Below, piece by piece: positions 1 through 7,804 of a stretch of 64,000 bases of DNA (its first letter is position 1; every line of letters starts with the position of its first letter). The DNA comes from Vicinamibacterales bacterium (GTDB lineage Bacteria > Acidobacteriota > Vicinamibacteria > Vicinamibacterales > UBA2999): assembly GCA_041659285.1 (NCBI GenBank), contig JBAZYO010000002.1, positions 372,001 to 436,000 of the forward strand, read 5' to 3'. The position numbers and the translations under genes were made by a program. Under the pieces are notes generated by a model. The model made no database searches. It was not told where the DNA came from and saw only the letters and a program-made list of their open reading frames with translations.

Positions 1-1225
1 CGCGGCCACCCGCCGGCTTCATGGTGGGAACGTTGGGGTCGGCGCCACGCGAGATCAACAGCTTCATCGCCGCGATGTCGCTGGCGTAGGCGGCGCGCCA
101 GAACGGGCTGGCGCCCGAATCGTCGGTGCGCAGCAGGTCGAAGTTGTACTGCGTGAACCAGGTGTTGCGATTGGTGCGGGCGTTGGGGTCGGCGCCCTGG
201 TCGAGCAGCCTGGTCATCAGCTCGAGGTAGCCCATCTTCTGCTGCAGGTAGGCGCGCGGCTGCGGATAGAACGAACGCGGCTGCCACTGGACGTTGATCA
301 CCGCATAAAGCGGCGTCACGCCGCCTTCGCTCGCCAGGTTCGGGTCGGCGCCGTTGTCGAGCAGGTAGCTCACGGTGTCGAAGTGGCCGTTGATGGCGGC
401 CACCAGCATCGCCGTGGTCCGGTCGCCGGCGCCGCGCTGGTTGATGTTGGCGCCGCCCTTGACCAGGGCTTCGACGGTGGGCAGCGCGCCCTGACGGGCC
501 GCGAAATGCAGGGCCGCGAGGCCGCCGTGCTTGCCGATCAGCTCGTTGTAATTGAACTGGCGCGTCACGCCCGGCACGTCCGGACCCGGGCCGCGAGCAG
601 GCGCCGGACGCGGCACGCCGTTCTGGTCGACGTCGGCGGTCATGGTGAGGGCGGACAGATCCTGGACACGTGAGGTGAGGCCGACGTCGGCGCCGCGCGC
701 GATCAGCATCCTGACGACGTCCACGCGATCGGCGGCGGCGGCGAACATCAGCGCCGTCTGGCCGTTGGCGGTCTCTTTGATGTTCAGGTCGGCGCCGTTC
801 TCAATCAGCATGCGCACCGATTCGGTGCTGCCGGCATGCGACGCCTGCATCAGCGCCGTGGCGCCCGTCGCGGTGGTGGCCGATACGACCGAGCCGGCGG
901 CGATCAGTGGGGCGATCACGGAGGCATTGCCGATCTGGGCCGCGAGGTGCAGCGGCGTGTAGCCGCCGAGGCGCGTCCTGGCGCCGACGTTGGCGCCGGC
1001 ATACAGCAGCATCGAGGCGAGTTCGGCGTCACCGTTGAGCGCGGCCCAGTGGAGCGCCGTCATGCCGTCGCCCTGGGCGGCGTTCACGTCCACGCCTTCC
1101 TTCAGGAGCTTCTTCACCGCGGCGGCGTCCCTCGCCATGGCCGCATCGGCAATTGGCGCGGTGGGCGCTGCCTGGAGAGAAGCAACGAGACCGACGATGG
1201 CGAGGACGGTAGCGAGTCTCTTCAT
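1..1225 (-). CDS. Secreted ankyrin-repeat protein (C-terminus cut by window edge)
   Basis: The reading frame starts with ATG at 1225 and runs off the left edge without a stop, so only about 408 residues are visible. The first 20 or so residues (MKRLATVLAIVGLVASLQAA) look like a Sec signal peptide. Ankyrin repeats follow at once, with the usual signatures such as GMTALHWAALNGDAELASML and GGYTPLHLAA. It is a paralogue of the two other ankyrin proteins in the window and shares their motif FWRAAYASDIAAMKLL late in the visible part. It lies 40 nt downstream of the DUF1552 gene and 1.5 kb downstream of the DUF1592 gene on the same strand, an order repeated at 56.7-62.6 kb. The likely role is a periplasmic protein-protein interaction scaffold for the two partners; this is an inference from synteny. 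Confidence 0.85.
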   Translation of the reverse strand, partial: MKRLATVLAIVGLVASLQAAPTAPIADAAMARDAAAVKKLLKEGVDVNAAQGDGMTALHWAALNGDAELASMLLYAGANVGARTRLGGYTPLHLAAQIGNASVIAPLIAAGSVVSATTATGATALMQASHAGSTESVRMLIENGADLNIKETANGQTALMFAAAADRVDVVRMLIARGADVGLTSRVQDLSALTMTADVDQNGVPRPAPARGPGPDVPGVTRQFNYNELIGKHGGLAALHFAARQGALPTVEALVKGGANINQRGAGDRTTAMLVAAINGHFDTVSYLLDNGADPNLASEGGVTPLYAVINVQWQPRSFYPQPRAYLQQKMGYLELMTRLLDQGADPNARTNRNTWFTQYNFDLLRTDDSGASPFWRAAYASDIAAMKLLISRGADPNVPTMKPAGGR

Positions 1226-1241
1226 ATGCGTTCATCCCGGG

Positions 1242-1267
1242 GTCCGGCTAAAGCCGGACACTACATC
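1242..1267 (+). repeat. REP-like palindrome, copy a
   Basis: Arms GTCCGGCT and AGCCGGAC (1242-1249 and 1252-1259) around AA, followed by ACTACATC. It fills the gap between the ankyrin start and the DUF1552 stop; the TCA of its tail region forms the TGA stop of the DUF1552 gene at 1266-1268. The same palindrome plus (G/A)C(T/C)ACAT tail recurs at 7692, 7722/7762, 18127, 18163, 40958, 59968 and 60015. Confidence 0.8.
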
Positions 1268-2657
1268 AGACGGCGGTGGGCGCGGGCGCGGAGTTCAAAT
1301 CCATCGCGCTCGTGCTGTCACCGAACACATCCATCTCGAGGCCGACGCTGCGCATCGCCGCCAGCATGGCATTGGCCATCGGCGTGCCATCGGCGGCCTT
1401 GATGTGCAGGTTGCCCTTGAGCGCGCCGCCGGCGTGGCCGGCGAAAAACAGCGGGCAGCGCTTGTGGTTGTGCACGTTCTAGTTGCCCATCGGCGAGCCG
1501 TAGATCAGGAGCGAGTTCTCGAGCAGGTTGCTGTCGCCGTCCGGCGTCTCCTTCAGCTTCTTGAGGAAGTACGGGATCAGGCTGACGTGGTACTTGTTGA
1601 TTTTCGCCAGCTCCAGGATGCGATCGTCGCGGTCCTGGTGATGCGAGGCGATGTGGAAGCCGGTGTTGACGCCGGTTTCCGGATAGACGCGGTTCGAGAC
1701 ATCGCGGCTCAGCTTGAAGGCCACGACGCGGGTGACGTCCGACGCGAACGCCACCACCTGCATGTCGAACATCAGCTTGACGTGCTCGTCGTAGGAATCC
1801 GGCACGCCGATGGGCGCGCCCGGCAGCGTGCGCTGGTCGCCCGCGGCGTTCTGCGCTTCCACCTTCTGGATGCGCCGCTCGATCTCCCGCACGTCGTCCA
1901 GGTAATCGCTGAGGCGGGCCCGGTCGGTGGCGCCGAGGCTGGCCTTCAACTGGTTGGTGGACTGCGTCACCCAGTCGAGGATGCTGCGGTCGCGGCGGCG
2001 GCGGGCCGCCCGCGCTTCGGGCGTGGCGCCGATGCCGAAGAGCTGGTCGAACACCGCGCGCGGATCGCGAATCATCGGCAGCGGCTCGCTCGGCGAGGCC
2101 CAGCTGATGGAGTCGGTGTAGGCGCACGAGTAGCCGTAGAAGCAGCCGCCGGCCTGGTCGACGTTCTCCACGCACAACTGCATCGACGGCATCGGCGTTT
2201 CCTGGCCGTACTTCTGCGCGAACAACTGGTCGAGCGAGGTACCGGCCTTGAGGTCCGAGCCCTGCGTCTGGTGCGGATGCGACTGCGTCAGGAACACGGC
2301 CGCGGAGCGGAAGTGGTCGCCGCCAATCTCTGGCGGCAGGAACGCCTCGGCGTTGCGCACGTCGGTGTTGCTGACAATGGTGATGTAGTCACGCCACGGC
2401 TCGAGTGGCGCCATGCTGGTGGGGCTGAGGTCGAACGCGGCGCCGGTGGTCGCCGGCGCCCAGAGGTTCTTCTGGATGCCGAACGCGGTGCTGCCCGCCG
2501 AGCCGTGCACCATCTCCATGGCGACCAGGCGGACCTTGCGGGTCGCGGCGGCCGCGCGCGCCGGCACCATGGCGTCGAGGAGCGGCAAGGCAATGGTGGC
2601 GCCGAGGCCCTTCAGGACGGTGCGGCGATCCAGGTGCTTGCCGGTGATGATGTTCAT
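1266..2657 (-). pseudogene. DUF1552 (HXXSHH) protein interrupted by an in-frame TAG
   Basis: From ATG at 2657 the frame encodes 392 residues, meets TAG at 1479-1481, and continues in the same frame for about 70 codons to a TGA at 1266. The paralogue at 58539-59942 reads SPMGNSNVHNHKRC where this copy reads SPMGN-stop-NVHNHKRC, so one TCG to TAG change explains the stop. The N-terminus has a twin-arginine-like DRRTVLKGLGATIALPLL signal. The family motif HIASHHQDRDDR (H-x-x-S-H-H) is intact. DUF1552 proteins have no established reaction; they are usually encoded beside DUF1592-type cytochrome proteins, as here (54 nt downstream of one). The 392-residue product lacks the conserved tail HNHKRCPLFxAGHAGGALKG, so it is probably inactive unless the stop is read through or is a sequencing error. 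Confidence 0.8.
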
Positions 2658-2675
2658 GTTTTCGCCTCGTTACTC

Positions 2676-2707
2676 GGCGGCACTAAAGTGCCGCCCTTCT
2701 GGCACTT
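2676..2707. repeat. Short intergenic palindrome with CTTCTGGCACTT tail, copy 1
   Basis: Arms GGCGGCACT and AGTGCCGCC around AA, then CTTCTGGCACTT. It fills the gap between the DUF1592 stop and the DUF1552 start. A second copy with a near-identical tail is at 10122-10153. In RNA either strand folds into a 9-bp hairpin. Confidence 0.7.
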
Positions 2708-2711
2708 CTGG

Positions 2712-5207
2712 TCATGGGACTGTCGTGGCGGGTTCGGCGGCGCGACCCATCGTGAACAGCGGGCTGGTGGCCACGCCCAGCACGAACGCCGACATCTTGT
2801 TGCCGCGCGCGGCGGCGTCACGCACCAGGCGGCGAACGGCCCACATGTCTGGCGCCTCGATGCGGCGGCCCAGCGCGTAGGTCATCAGGTTTTCCGTGAA
2901 GCTGAGAAGGAACACATCCTGGTGCTTGAGCAGCGCCGCGCGCAGGCCGGCCGAACCGTTGATTGGAGTGCCGTCGTAGAGCGTGCCGTTCGGGTCCACC
3001 GGCATGCCGTTGTCCTTGATGCGGTACTTGCCGGTGACGTCGAAGTTCTCCAGCGCGAGGCCCAGCGGGTCGATCACGCGGTGGCACGACGTGCACTGCG
3101 GGTTCTTGCGGTGCTCCTCCATGCGCTCGCGCACGGTCAGCACCTTGCCCGACACCTCGCCCTTCGTCTCCTCGAGCGCCGGCACGTTGGGCGGCGGCGC
3201 GGGCGGCGGCGAGCCCATCATCACTTCCATCACGAACTTGCCGCGCATGACCGGCGACGTGCGATCGGCCACCGACGTCAGCACCAGCACGCTGCCATGG
3301 GTCAGGATGCCGCGCCGTTCGGCGGGCAAGGTGACGCGGCGGAAGGCGTTGCCGGCGACGTTGGGAATGCCGTAGTGCCGGGCGATGCGCTCGTTGACGA
3401 ACGAGTAATCGGCCGTCAGCAGGTCCATCACGCTGCGATCTTCGCGGACGATGGAGTCAAAGAAGAGTTCCGATTCCTTGACGAACGCATCTCCCAGCGT
3501 GCGGTCGAAATAGGGATAGGCCACGGCATCGGGCAACACGCCTTCGACGTCGCCGAGCCGCAGCCACTGCCGGGCGAAGCGCTTCGACAACGCCTCGGAC
3601 CGGGGATCGGCAACGAGCCGGGCAATCTGCTTCTCGTAAACGCCCGGCGCGCTCAGCCGGCCCTGGCTGGCCAGCTTCGTGAGCTCGGCATCGGGCGCCG
3701 CGCCCCAGATGAAGTACGACAGCCGCGACGCCAGTTCGCCGTCGCTCAGCCGATAGGACTGTCCCGCGCGCAGCGCCGCCGGGGTGTTCTCCAAGCGAAA
3801 CAGGAACTGTGGACTCGCGAGGATGGCCTCGATGGCGCCGCCAATGGCGTACTCGAAGTCGCCTTCCTTGCGGCCATCCGCGTAGAACTTCATCAGGCCG
3901 GTGAGATCGCGCTCCGCCACGTTGCCGCGGAACGCCTGGGTCGCGAGCGTGCGGACGATCTTGCTCGCGCACGCGCCTTCATCCGCCGCCGAGGTGGGAC
4001 GGCACGTGAAGACCCTGCGGCGGCTCGCCGTGTCGGAAATGCCGGTGACGTTGTAGGGCCCGACGATGCTGAAGTCCTTGACGTGAGGGAGCGTGGTGAT
4101 GCCGACGGCGACGCCGATCTGCGTGTCGGCGAGCGTGTGATCGATCGGCGCAACCAGGTCGTTGACCGGGCCTTCGAACCGCTGGATGAACGCCGCCGTC
4201 ACCCTCTGCACGCCGGCCGTCACGTGAATGGGCGGCATCTTCAGCGACAGCCCGGTCGTGGTTTCCGCCATCAGCGGGTTGATGGTCATCAACGCCTTGC
4301 GCTCGCCGTTGATGGAGACCTCGACCTGCTCGCCTTCGTTGGGGCCGCCGAACAGCACGCCGCAGGCGTTGCTATGCAGTTCGACCTTGAACACGTAGTC
4401 GCCGTCGGCCGGGAACGTGTGCGGCACCGAGAGGCCGCCGCGCGTGCCGAACGGCGCGCCCTCGGCGCGCGACAACTGCGACGCGGTCTTCGGCACGCGG
4501 TAGTTGGTTTCGGTGGCGGGCGCCTCGGGGTCGCCGATGGCCAGCGCCGTGACCCGGGCCGCCGCCCGCAGGTAGCTTTCCATCAGCGTCGGCGAGAACG
4601 CCTGCGCGTCCGCAACGTTGTCGAAGCCGTCGCTGATCGTGTCGGCCGGCAGCAGGCTGGCGACGTCGATGTCGATGCCCAGCATGTCTTTCACCGCGCG
4701 CGCATACTCAGCGCGATTCAGCCGCTGGAACGGCCGCGAGCCGGGGTTGGGATTGAGCGCCGCGGCGCGATCGACGCGCGCCTCCAGCGCTTCGGTCAGC
4801 GCCGTGATCTGTTCGGGCGCGGGCCGGCGCGCGCCCGGCGGCGGCATCATTTGCGACCGCAGCTTCCGGATCATCTTCTCGGTGACGGCCACGTTGCCGG
4901 CCGCCTTCGAGGCGTCGAATGATGCGAGCGTCAACTGGCCGGCCTTGCCGCGATCGCTGTGGCAGCCCGCGCAGTATTGCCTGACCATGGCCGTCTGGTC
5001 GGCGGCGCTGAACGCGGGGGCTGGCGGGGTGGCCGGGTGTGAAATCGCGGGGGCAACTGGTTGCTGCCCTTCGACTCGCGGTCGCGCACCTGCGATGCGC
5101 GGCCGCTCGCTCAGGGTTGGCGGCGCATCAGGCGTTTGGCTGGTCGTGGCCGCCAAGTGCAGGCCGGGAAGGGCGGCGACAAGCACCGCAAGGATGAGTC
5201 GCTTCAT
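2712..5207 (-). CDS. DUF1592/DUF1588/DUF1585 multi-domain c-type cytochrome protein
   Basis: 831 residues with a Sec signal peptide (MKRLILAVLVAALPGLHLAA) and a proline/alanine-rich linker. A first haem motif CAGCH is at residues 79-83. Then come the blocks typical of the planctomycete cytochrome domains: a DUF1587-like segment (RPFQRLNRAEYARAVKDMLG), a DUF1595/DUF1592 region (QAFRGN..., ILASPQFLFRLE), and a DUF1588/DUF1585 region with LTSVADRTSPVMRGKF, a second haem motif CTSCH and HRVIDPLGLALENFD. It probably carries two haems in the periplasm and works with the DUF1552 protein next door, perhaps in oxidation of an organic substrate; the substrate is unknown. It is the first gene of the minus-strand cassette. 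A TATACT hexamer at 5227-5232 is a possible -10 box. A paralogue of the same architecture lies at 60041-62554. Confidence 0.9.
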   Translation of the reverse strand: MKRLILAVLVAALPGLHLAATTSQTPDAPPTLSERPRIAGARPRVEGQQPVAPAISHPATPPAPAFSAADQTAMVRQYCAGCHSDRGKAGQLTLASFDASKAAGNVAVTEKMIRKLRSQMMPPPGARRPAPEQITALTEALEARVDRAAALNPNPGSRPFQRLNRAEYARAVKDMLGIDIDVASLLPADTISDGFDNVADAQAFSPTLMESYLRAAARVTALAIGDPEAPATETNYRVPKTASQLSRAEGAPFGTRGGLSVPHTFPADGDYVFKVELHSNACGVLFGGPNEGEQVEVSINGERKALMTINPLMAETTTGLSLKMPPIHVTAGVQRVTAAFIQRFEGPVNDLVAPIDHTLADTQIGVAVGITTLPHVKDFSIVGPYNVTGISDTASRRRVFTCRPTSAADEGACASKIVRTLATQAFRGNVAERDLTGLMKFYADGRKEGDFEYAIGGAIEAILASPQFLFRLENTPAALRAGQSYRLSDGELASRLSYFIWGAAPDAELTKLASQGRLSAPGVYEKQIARLVADPRSEALSKRFARQWLRLGDVEGVLPDAVAYPYFDRTLGDAFVKESELFFDSIVREDRSVMDLLTADYSFVNERIARHYGIPNVAGNAFRRVTLPAERRGILTHGSVLVLTSVADRTSPVMRGKFVMEVMMGSPPPAPPPNVPALEETKGEVSGKVLTVRERMEEHRKNPQCTSCHRVIDPLGLALENFDVTGKYRIKDNGMPVDPNGTLYDGTPINGSAGLRAALLKHQDVFLLSFTENLMTYALGRRIEAPDMWAVRRLVRDAAARGNKMSAFVLGVATSPLFTMGRAAEPATTVP

Positions 5208-5280
5208 GGCGTCGTTTTCCGACGCCAGTATAGCGAACTAAGTGTTGTCGTTGCCGAGACATCGAGAGACGTCAGCCGGG

Positions 5281-5793
5281 CTACCGCTTCAGCAACACAT
5301 ACAAGCCCGGCAGATATGCCATCGACCACGCCACGAAGTGGCGGACCACCGGGAACTCGGCGGGGGGCCAGTCGCGGTACAGCTGGAAGAGGACGACGAC
5401 GAAGCCGAGGCCGGCGGCGACGGACGTGGCCAGGCCGCGGCCGATCGCCCGCGACACCTCGAGCCGGCCGTCGAGGTGGGTCTGCAAAGCGGCCAGCATG
5501 ATCCACAGCAGCACCCACGACACGATCATCATCGGGTAGCCGCCGAAGGGCGCCAGCGCGTAGAACGACAGCGCGGCGATCATGCCGCTCAGCAGCCCGC
5601 CGATGGCGCCGGGCACCGCCCTGCCCTTGCGCCAGCCAAGGTGGCCACCCAGCGCGGCGAACAACACCGAGCCGTGGATCGTCCCGGACGCAACCTGGTG
5701 TTGCGGGATGCCGAGGAACCAGACGTAGTCGGCCACCGTGCTCAGCACGGCGAGCAGCATCGAGCCGATGAGCGCGGGGCCGACCTGGGTCAT
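5281..5793 (-). CDS. Small integral membrane protein, unknown function
   Basis: 170 residues with about five hydrophobic segments (for example SMLLAVLSTVADYVWFLGI, PMMIVSWVLLWIMLAAL, AAGLGFVVVLFQLY and a C-terminal FVAWSMAYLPGLYVLL). I do not recognise the family. Its ATG at 5793 shares one base with the TAA stop of the aldolase-like gene upstream (TAATG), so the two are almost certainly translationally coupled. The first residues have no cleavable signal and the start is fixed by this overlap. Confidence 0.75.
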   Translation of the reverse strand: MTQVGPALIGSMLLAVLSTVADYVWFLGIPQHQVASGTIHGSVLFAALGGHLGWRKGRAVPGAIGGLLSGMIAALSFYALAPFGGYPMMIVSWVLLWIMLAALQTHLDGRLEVSRAIGRGLATSVAAGLGFVVVLFQLYRDWPPAEFPVVRHFVAWSMAYLPGLYVLLKR

Positions 5794-6668
5794 TACCGTC
5801 CCGCGGCGGCGCGCCCGATCTTGATCGCCTCGTCAGCCTGCGCGCCCTGCATCAGCAGCGCGAGAAACCCTTCCTTCACCCGCTGTTCGACGTCCTTCGC
5901 GTTGGCGGTGAGCATGTTGGCAAGCTTCACGCGCTTGGTCTCCACCAGCACCTGTTGCGTGCCGGCTTCGGCACCGGCGCGATCGCCGCCCAGCGCCTGC
6001 GCCAGGCTGCCGATGCCGCACGCCAGCACGCTGATGTTCGGCAGGTTGGCGATCTCCGCGCGTTGCGCGATGGCTTTCGGATCCTCGAGCATCAGCATGG
6101 CGAGCTTGGTGCCCTTGGGATTGGCGGGCGACCAGATGTCGGCCTTGGCCGCGGCGAAGAAGCTGAGCGCGAGCTTGGCTTCCTCGAGGTCGCGGATGTG
6201 GGGGATGGTGACGCCATCGGCGCCGGCATCGAAGATCTCCTTGACCCGCGCCTTCGTCGCCTCGGCGCCGTCGGCGCTGATTGGCGGAATGCGGACCAGC
6301 AGCGTCTTGCGGCTCGTCGCCTTCGCGCTGCGCAGCCCCTGGGCCATGGCTTTCACTGCGTCGGGGTCGTACGAGCCTTCGAGGTTGAGGAAGACATAGT
6401 CGTACAGGGCATTCATGGCGAGCTTCTCGGCGCCGCCGACGGTGTAGAGCGGCTTGGGCCGCGGAGCGGCCGGCGCGCCCCCGGCCGGCGCACCGGCGCC
6501 GCCGGGTCCGCCCGGACCGCGGCCGACGGGCGCGTTCTCGTTGGGTGCGTAGACGCCGAACGCGACTTTGCCCTGCGACCAGAGCGGGATGACCTGAGCG
6601 TGAGCCGCCGACGCGGTGACAACGGCTGCGACGGTGACAATGGCAGTACGGATGAAGGCTGCGTTCAT
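5793..6668 (-). CDS. Exported HpcH/HpaI aldolase-like protein
   Basis: 291 residues. The first 24 form a Sec signal peptide ending in SAAHAQ, and a Gly/Pro/Ala-rich linker follows (about residues 48-70). The rest resembles HpcH/HpaI-type class II aldolases: LYDYVFLNLEGSYDP, RIPPISADG, GADGVTIPHIRDLEEAKLAL and an acidic MLMLEDPKAI segment. Family members normally have a catalytic His in a D-x-E-H motif; here the corresponding segment reads NLEGS, so the His is missing. Together with export to the periplasm, this argues against a standard 2-keto-3-deoxy-acid aldolase. It is coupled to the membrane protein downstream. Its role is unknown; a binding or altered-lyase function is possible. Confidence 0.75.
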   Translation of the reverse strand: MNAAFIRTAIVTVAAVVTASAAHAQVIPLWSQGKVAFGVYAPNENAPVGRGPGGPGGAGAPAGGAPAAPRPKPLYTVGGAEKLAMNALYDYVFLNLEGSYDPDAVKAMAQGLRSAKATSRKTLLVRIPPISADGAEATKARVKEIFDAGADGVTIPHIRDLEEAKLALSFFAAAKADIWSPANPKGTKLAMLMLEDPKAIAQRAEIANLPNISVLACGIGSLAQALGGDRAGAEAGTQQVLVETKRVKLANMLTANAKDVEQRVKEGFLALLMQGAQADEAIKIGRAAAGR

Positions 6669-6706
6669 GGTCCGTAGATGCTAACCGACCGCGCCGTCTT
6701 TTTAAA

Positions 6707-6981
6707 TGCAGCCGCAGATTTCACCGATTTCACGGATACGAACGAGCCGCGGCGGCCGTAGGCCGCCTCACGGGAGCGAACGCCACCCGGTTCGCAAGAC
6801 CGGTTTCGTTGCTGTGAGGTCTTGTGAACCGGGTGGTGTTCGCTCCCGGCCGCCGGTCTTCGACCGGCGGCGCGGCTCGTTGCAGTCTGGTTTCGCGGTC
6901 GACAAGCATCCTGGGTTGCCATTTCAGAATCGGCGAAATCTGCGTAATCTGCGGCCGTATTTGATTTACTCTGCGGCTGCA
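6707..6981. repeat. MITE-like compound palindrome in a gene-free stretch
   Basis: The stretch 6669-6994 between two divergent genes has no credible gene but is highly structured. Terminal inverted repeats of 11 bp lie at 6707-6717 and 6971-6981 (TGCAGCCGCAG). A second pair (GCAGATTTC-CCGATT type) lies at about 6714-6730 and 6926-6944. A 10-bp stem pairs AACGAGCCGC (6741-6750) with 6872-6881. Inside it are two side hairpins (6751-6767 and 6849-6871) and a central stem of about 31 bp (6771-6801 with 6818-6848) with only two G-T pairs and a 16-nt loop. No flanking target duplication and no transposase are visible. Confidence 0.7.
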
Positions 6982-6994
6982 ACCGGGAGGGTTC

Positions 6995-7804
6995 ATGACG
7001 GACGACAAGAAGTCAGGTGTGTCTCGACGCGACCTGTTGAAGAGGGCGGGAATGGCGGGCGCGGCCATGACGATTCCGCTGACGCCGGTCGGCGGCGGCG
7101 ATTCGGCGGCAGCAACCACGGCGCCGGCACCCGCAGAGGCCCTGCAGGCCGCACCGCGTCGGGAACCAATCGAGAACCTGACCGCGTCTGAGGCTGACTT
7201 GCTCGAAGCCATTTGCGCGCGGATCATTCCGAGCGACGCGAACGGCCCCGGCGCGCGCGAGGCGCGGGCGGCGCACTTCATCGACCGCGCGCTCGGCGGC
7301 GCGCTGGCGTCGTCGAAGCCCGCGTATACGGCGGGGTTCGCGGCCTTCGACCGCTACTGCCGGTCGTCGCGCGGCAAGCCGTTCCTGGAACTGAATGAAC
7401 GCGATCAGGACTCCGTGCTCATCGACGTGGAGACCGGATCGGCGACCGGCTTCCAAGGCAGCTCGGCGGCCTTCTTCGCCATGGTCCGCACGCATACACT
7501 CCAGGGCACCTTCGGCGATCCCTACTACGGCGGCAACGCCAACTTCGTCGGCTGGGACCTGATTGGCTATCCCGGCGTGCGCACCAACGTCTCGGCCGAC
7601 GACCAGCGGCTGGGCGCGAAGCTGGCGCCCAATCACAAGTCGGCGTACGACACCGAGATGTTCACCAAGGCGGTGGCACGTGGGCCCGACGGTCCGCCTG
7701 AAGGCGGACGCCACATGGATGGTCCGGCTAACCGCCTACGCCAAGGCTTCGGCGCTCAAGAAGCCGGACACCACATCGTGGAGGGCAAGAATCATGGCCA
7801 CTAA
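6995..7804 (+). CDS. Gluconate 2-dehydrogenase subunit 3-type protein
   Basis: 269 residues. The N-terminus SRRDLLKRAGMAGAAMTIPL is a twin-arginine signal. The body (SEADLLEAICARIIPSDANGPGAREARAAHFIDRALGG ...) matches the small subunit of membrane-associated gluconate 2-dehydrogenase-type flavoenzymes, which helps export and assembly of the GMC subunit encoded directly downstream. The ATG at 6995 follows GGAGGG at about 6987. The last 35 or so residues (after GPDGPPEGGRH) are translated from inserted palindromic repeats and are probably not part of the ancestral protein. The gene overlaps the GMC gene by 11 nt. Confidence 0.85.
   Translation: MTDDKKSGVSRRDLLKRAGMAGAAMTIPLTPVGGGDSAAATTAPAPAEALQAAPRREPIENLTASEADLLEAICARIIPSDANGPGAREARAAHFIDRALGGALASSKPAYTAGFAAFDRYCRSSRGKPFLELNERDQDSVLIDVETGSATGFQGSSAAFFAMVRTHTLQGTFGDPYYGGNANFVGWDLIGYPGVRTNVSADDQRLGAKLAPNHKSAYDTEMFTKAVARGPDGPPEGGRHMDGPANRLRQGFGAQEAGHHIVEGKNHGH
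7692..7716 (+). repeat. REP-like palindrome, copy b
   Basis: Arms GTCCGCCT and AGGCGGAC around GA, with tail GCCACAT. It lies inside the 3' end of the gluconate-dehydrogenase subunit 3 gene and is translated as part of its C-terminal tail. Confidence 0.75.
7722..7776 (+). repeat. REP-like palindrome, copy c, split by a 32-nt insert
   Basis: Half-arms GTCCGGCT (7722-7729) and AGCCGGAC (7762-7769), with tail ACCACAT, are separated by 32 nt containing CCTACGCCAAGGCTTCGGCG. This looks like a second short repeat inserted in, or combined with, the first. It lies just upstream of the GMC start codon, in the 3' end of the preceding gene. Confidence 0.6.

Noticed and set aside
990..4922. A 1310-codon open frame on the plus strand
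   Set aside because: It lies opposite the DUF1552 and DUF1592 genes, which have recognisable domains and haem motifs. Its product is Arg/His/Ala-rich without any family, as expected for an antisense frame in high-GC DNA.
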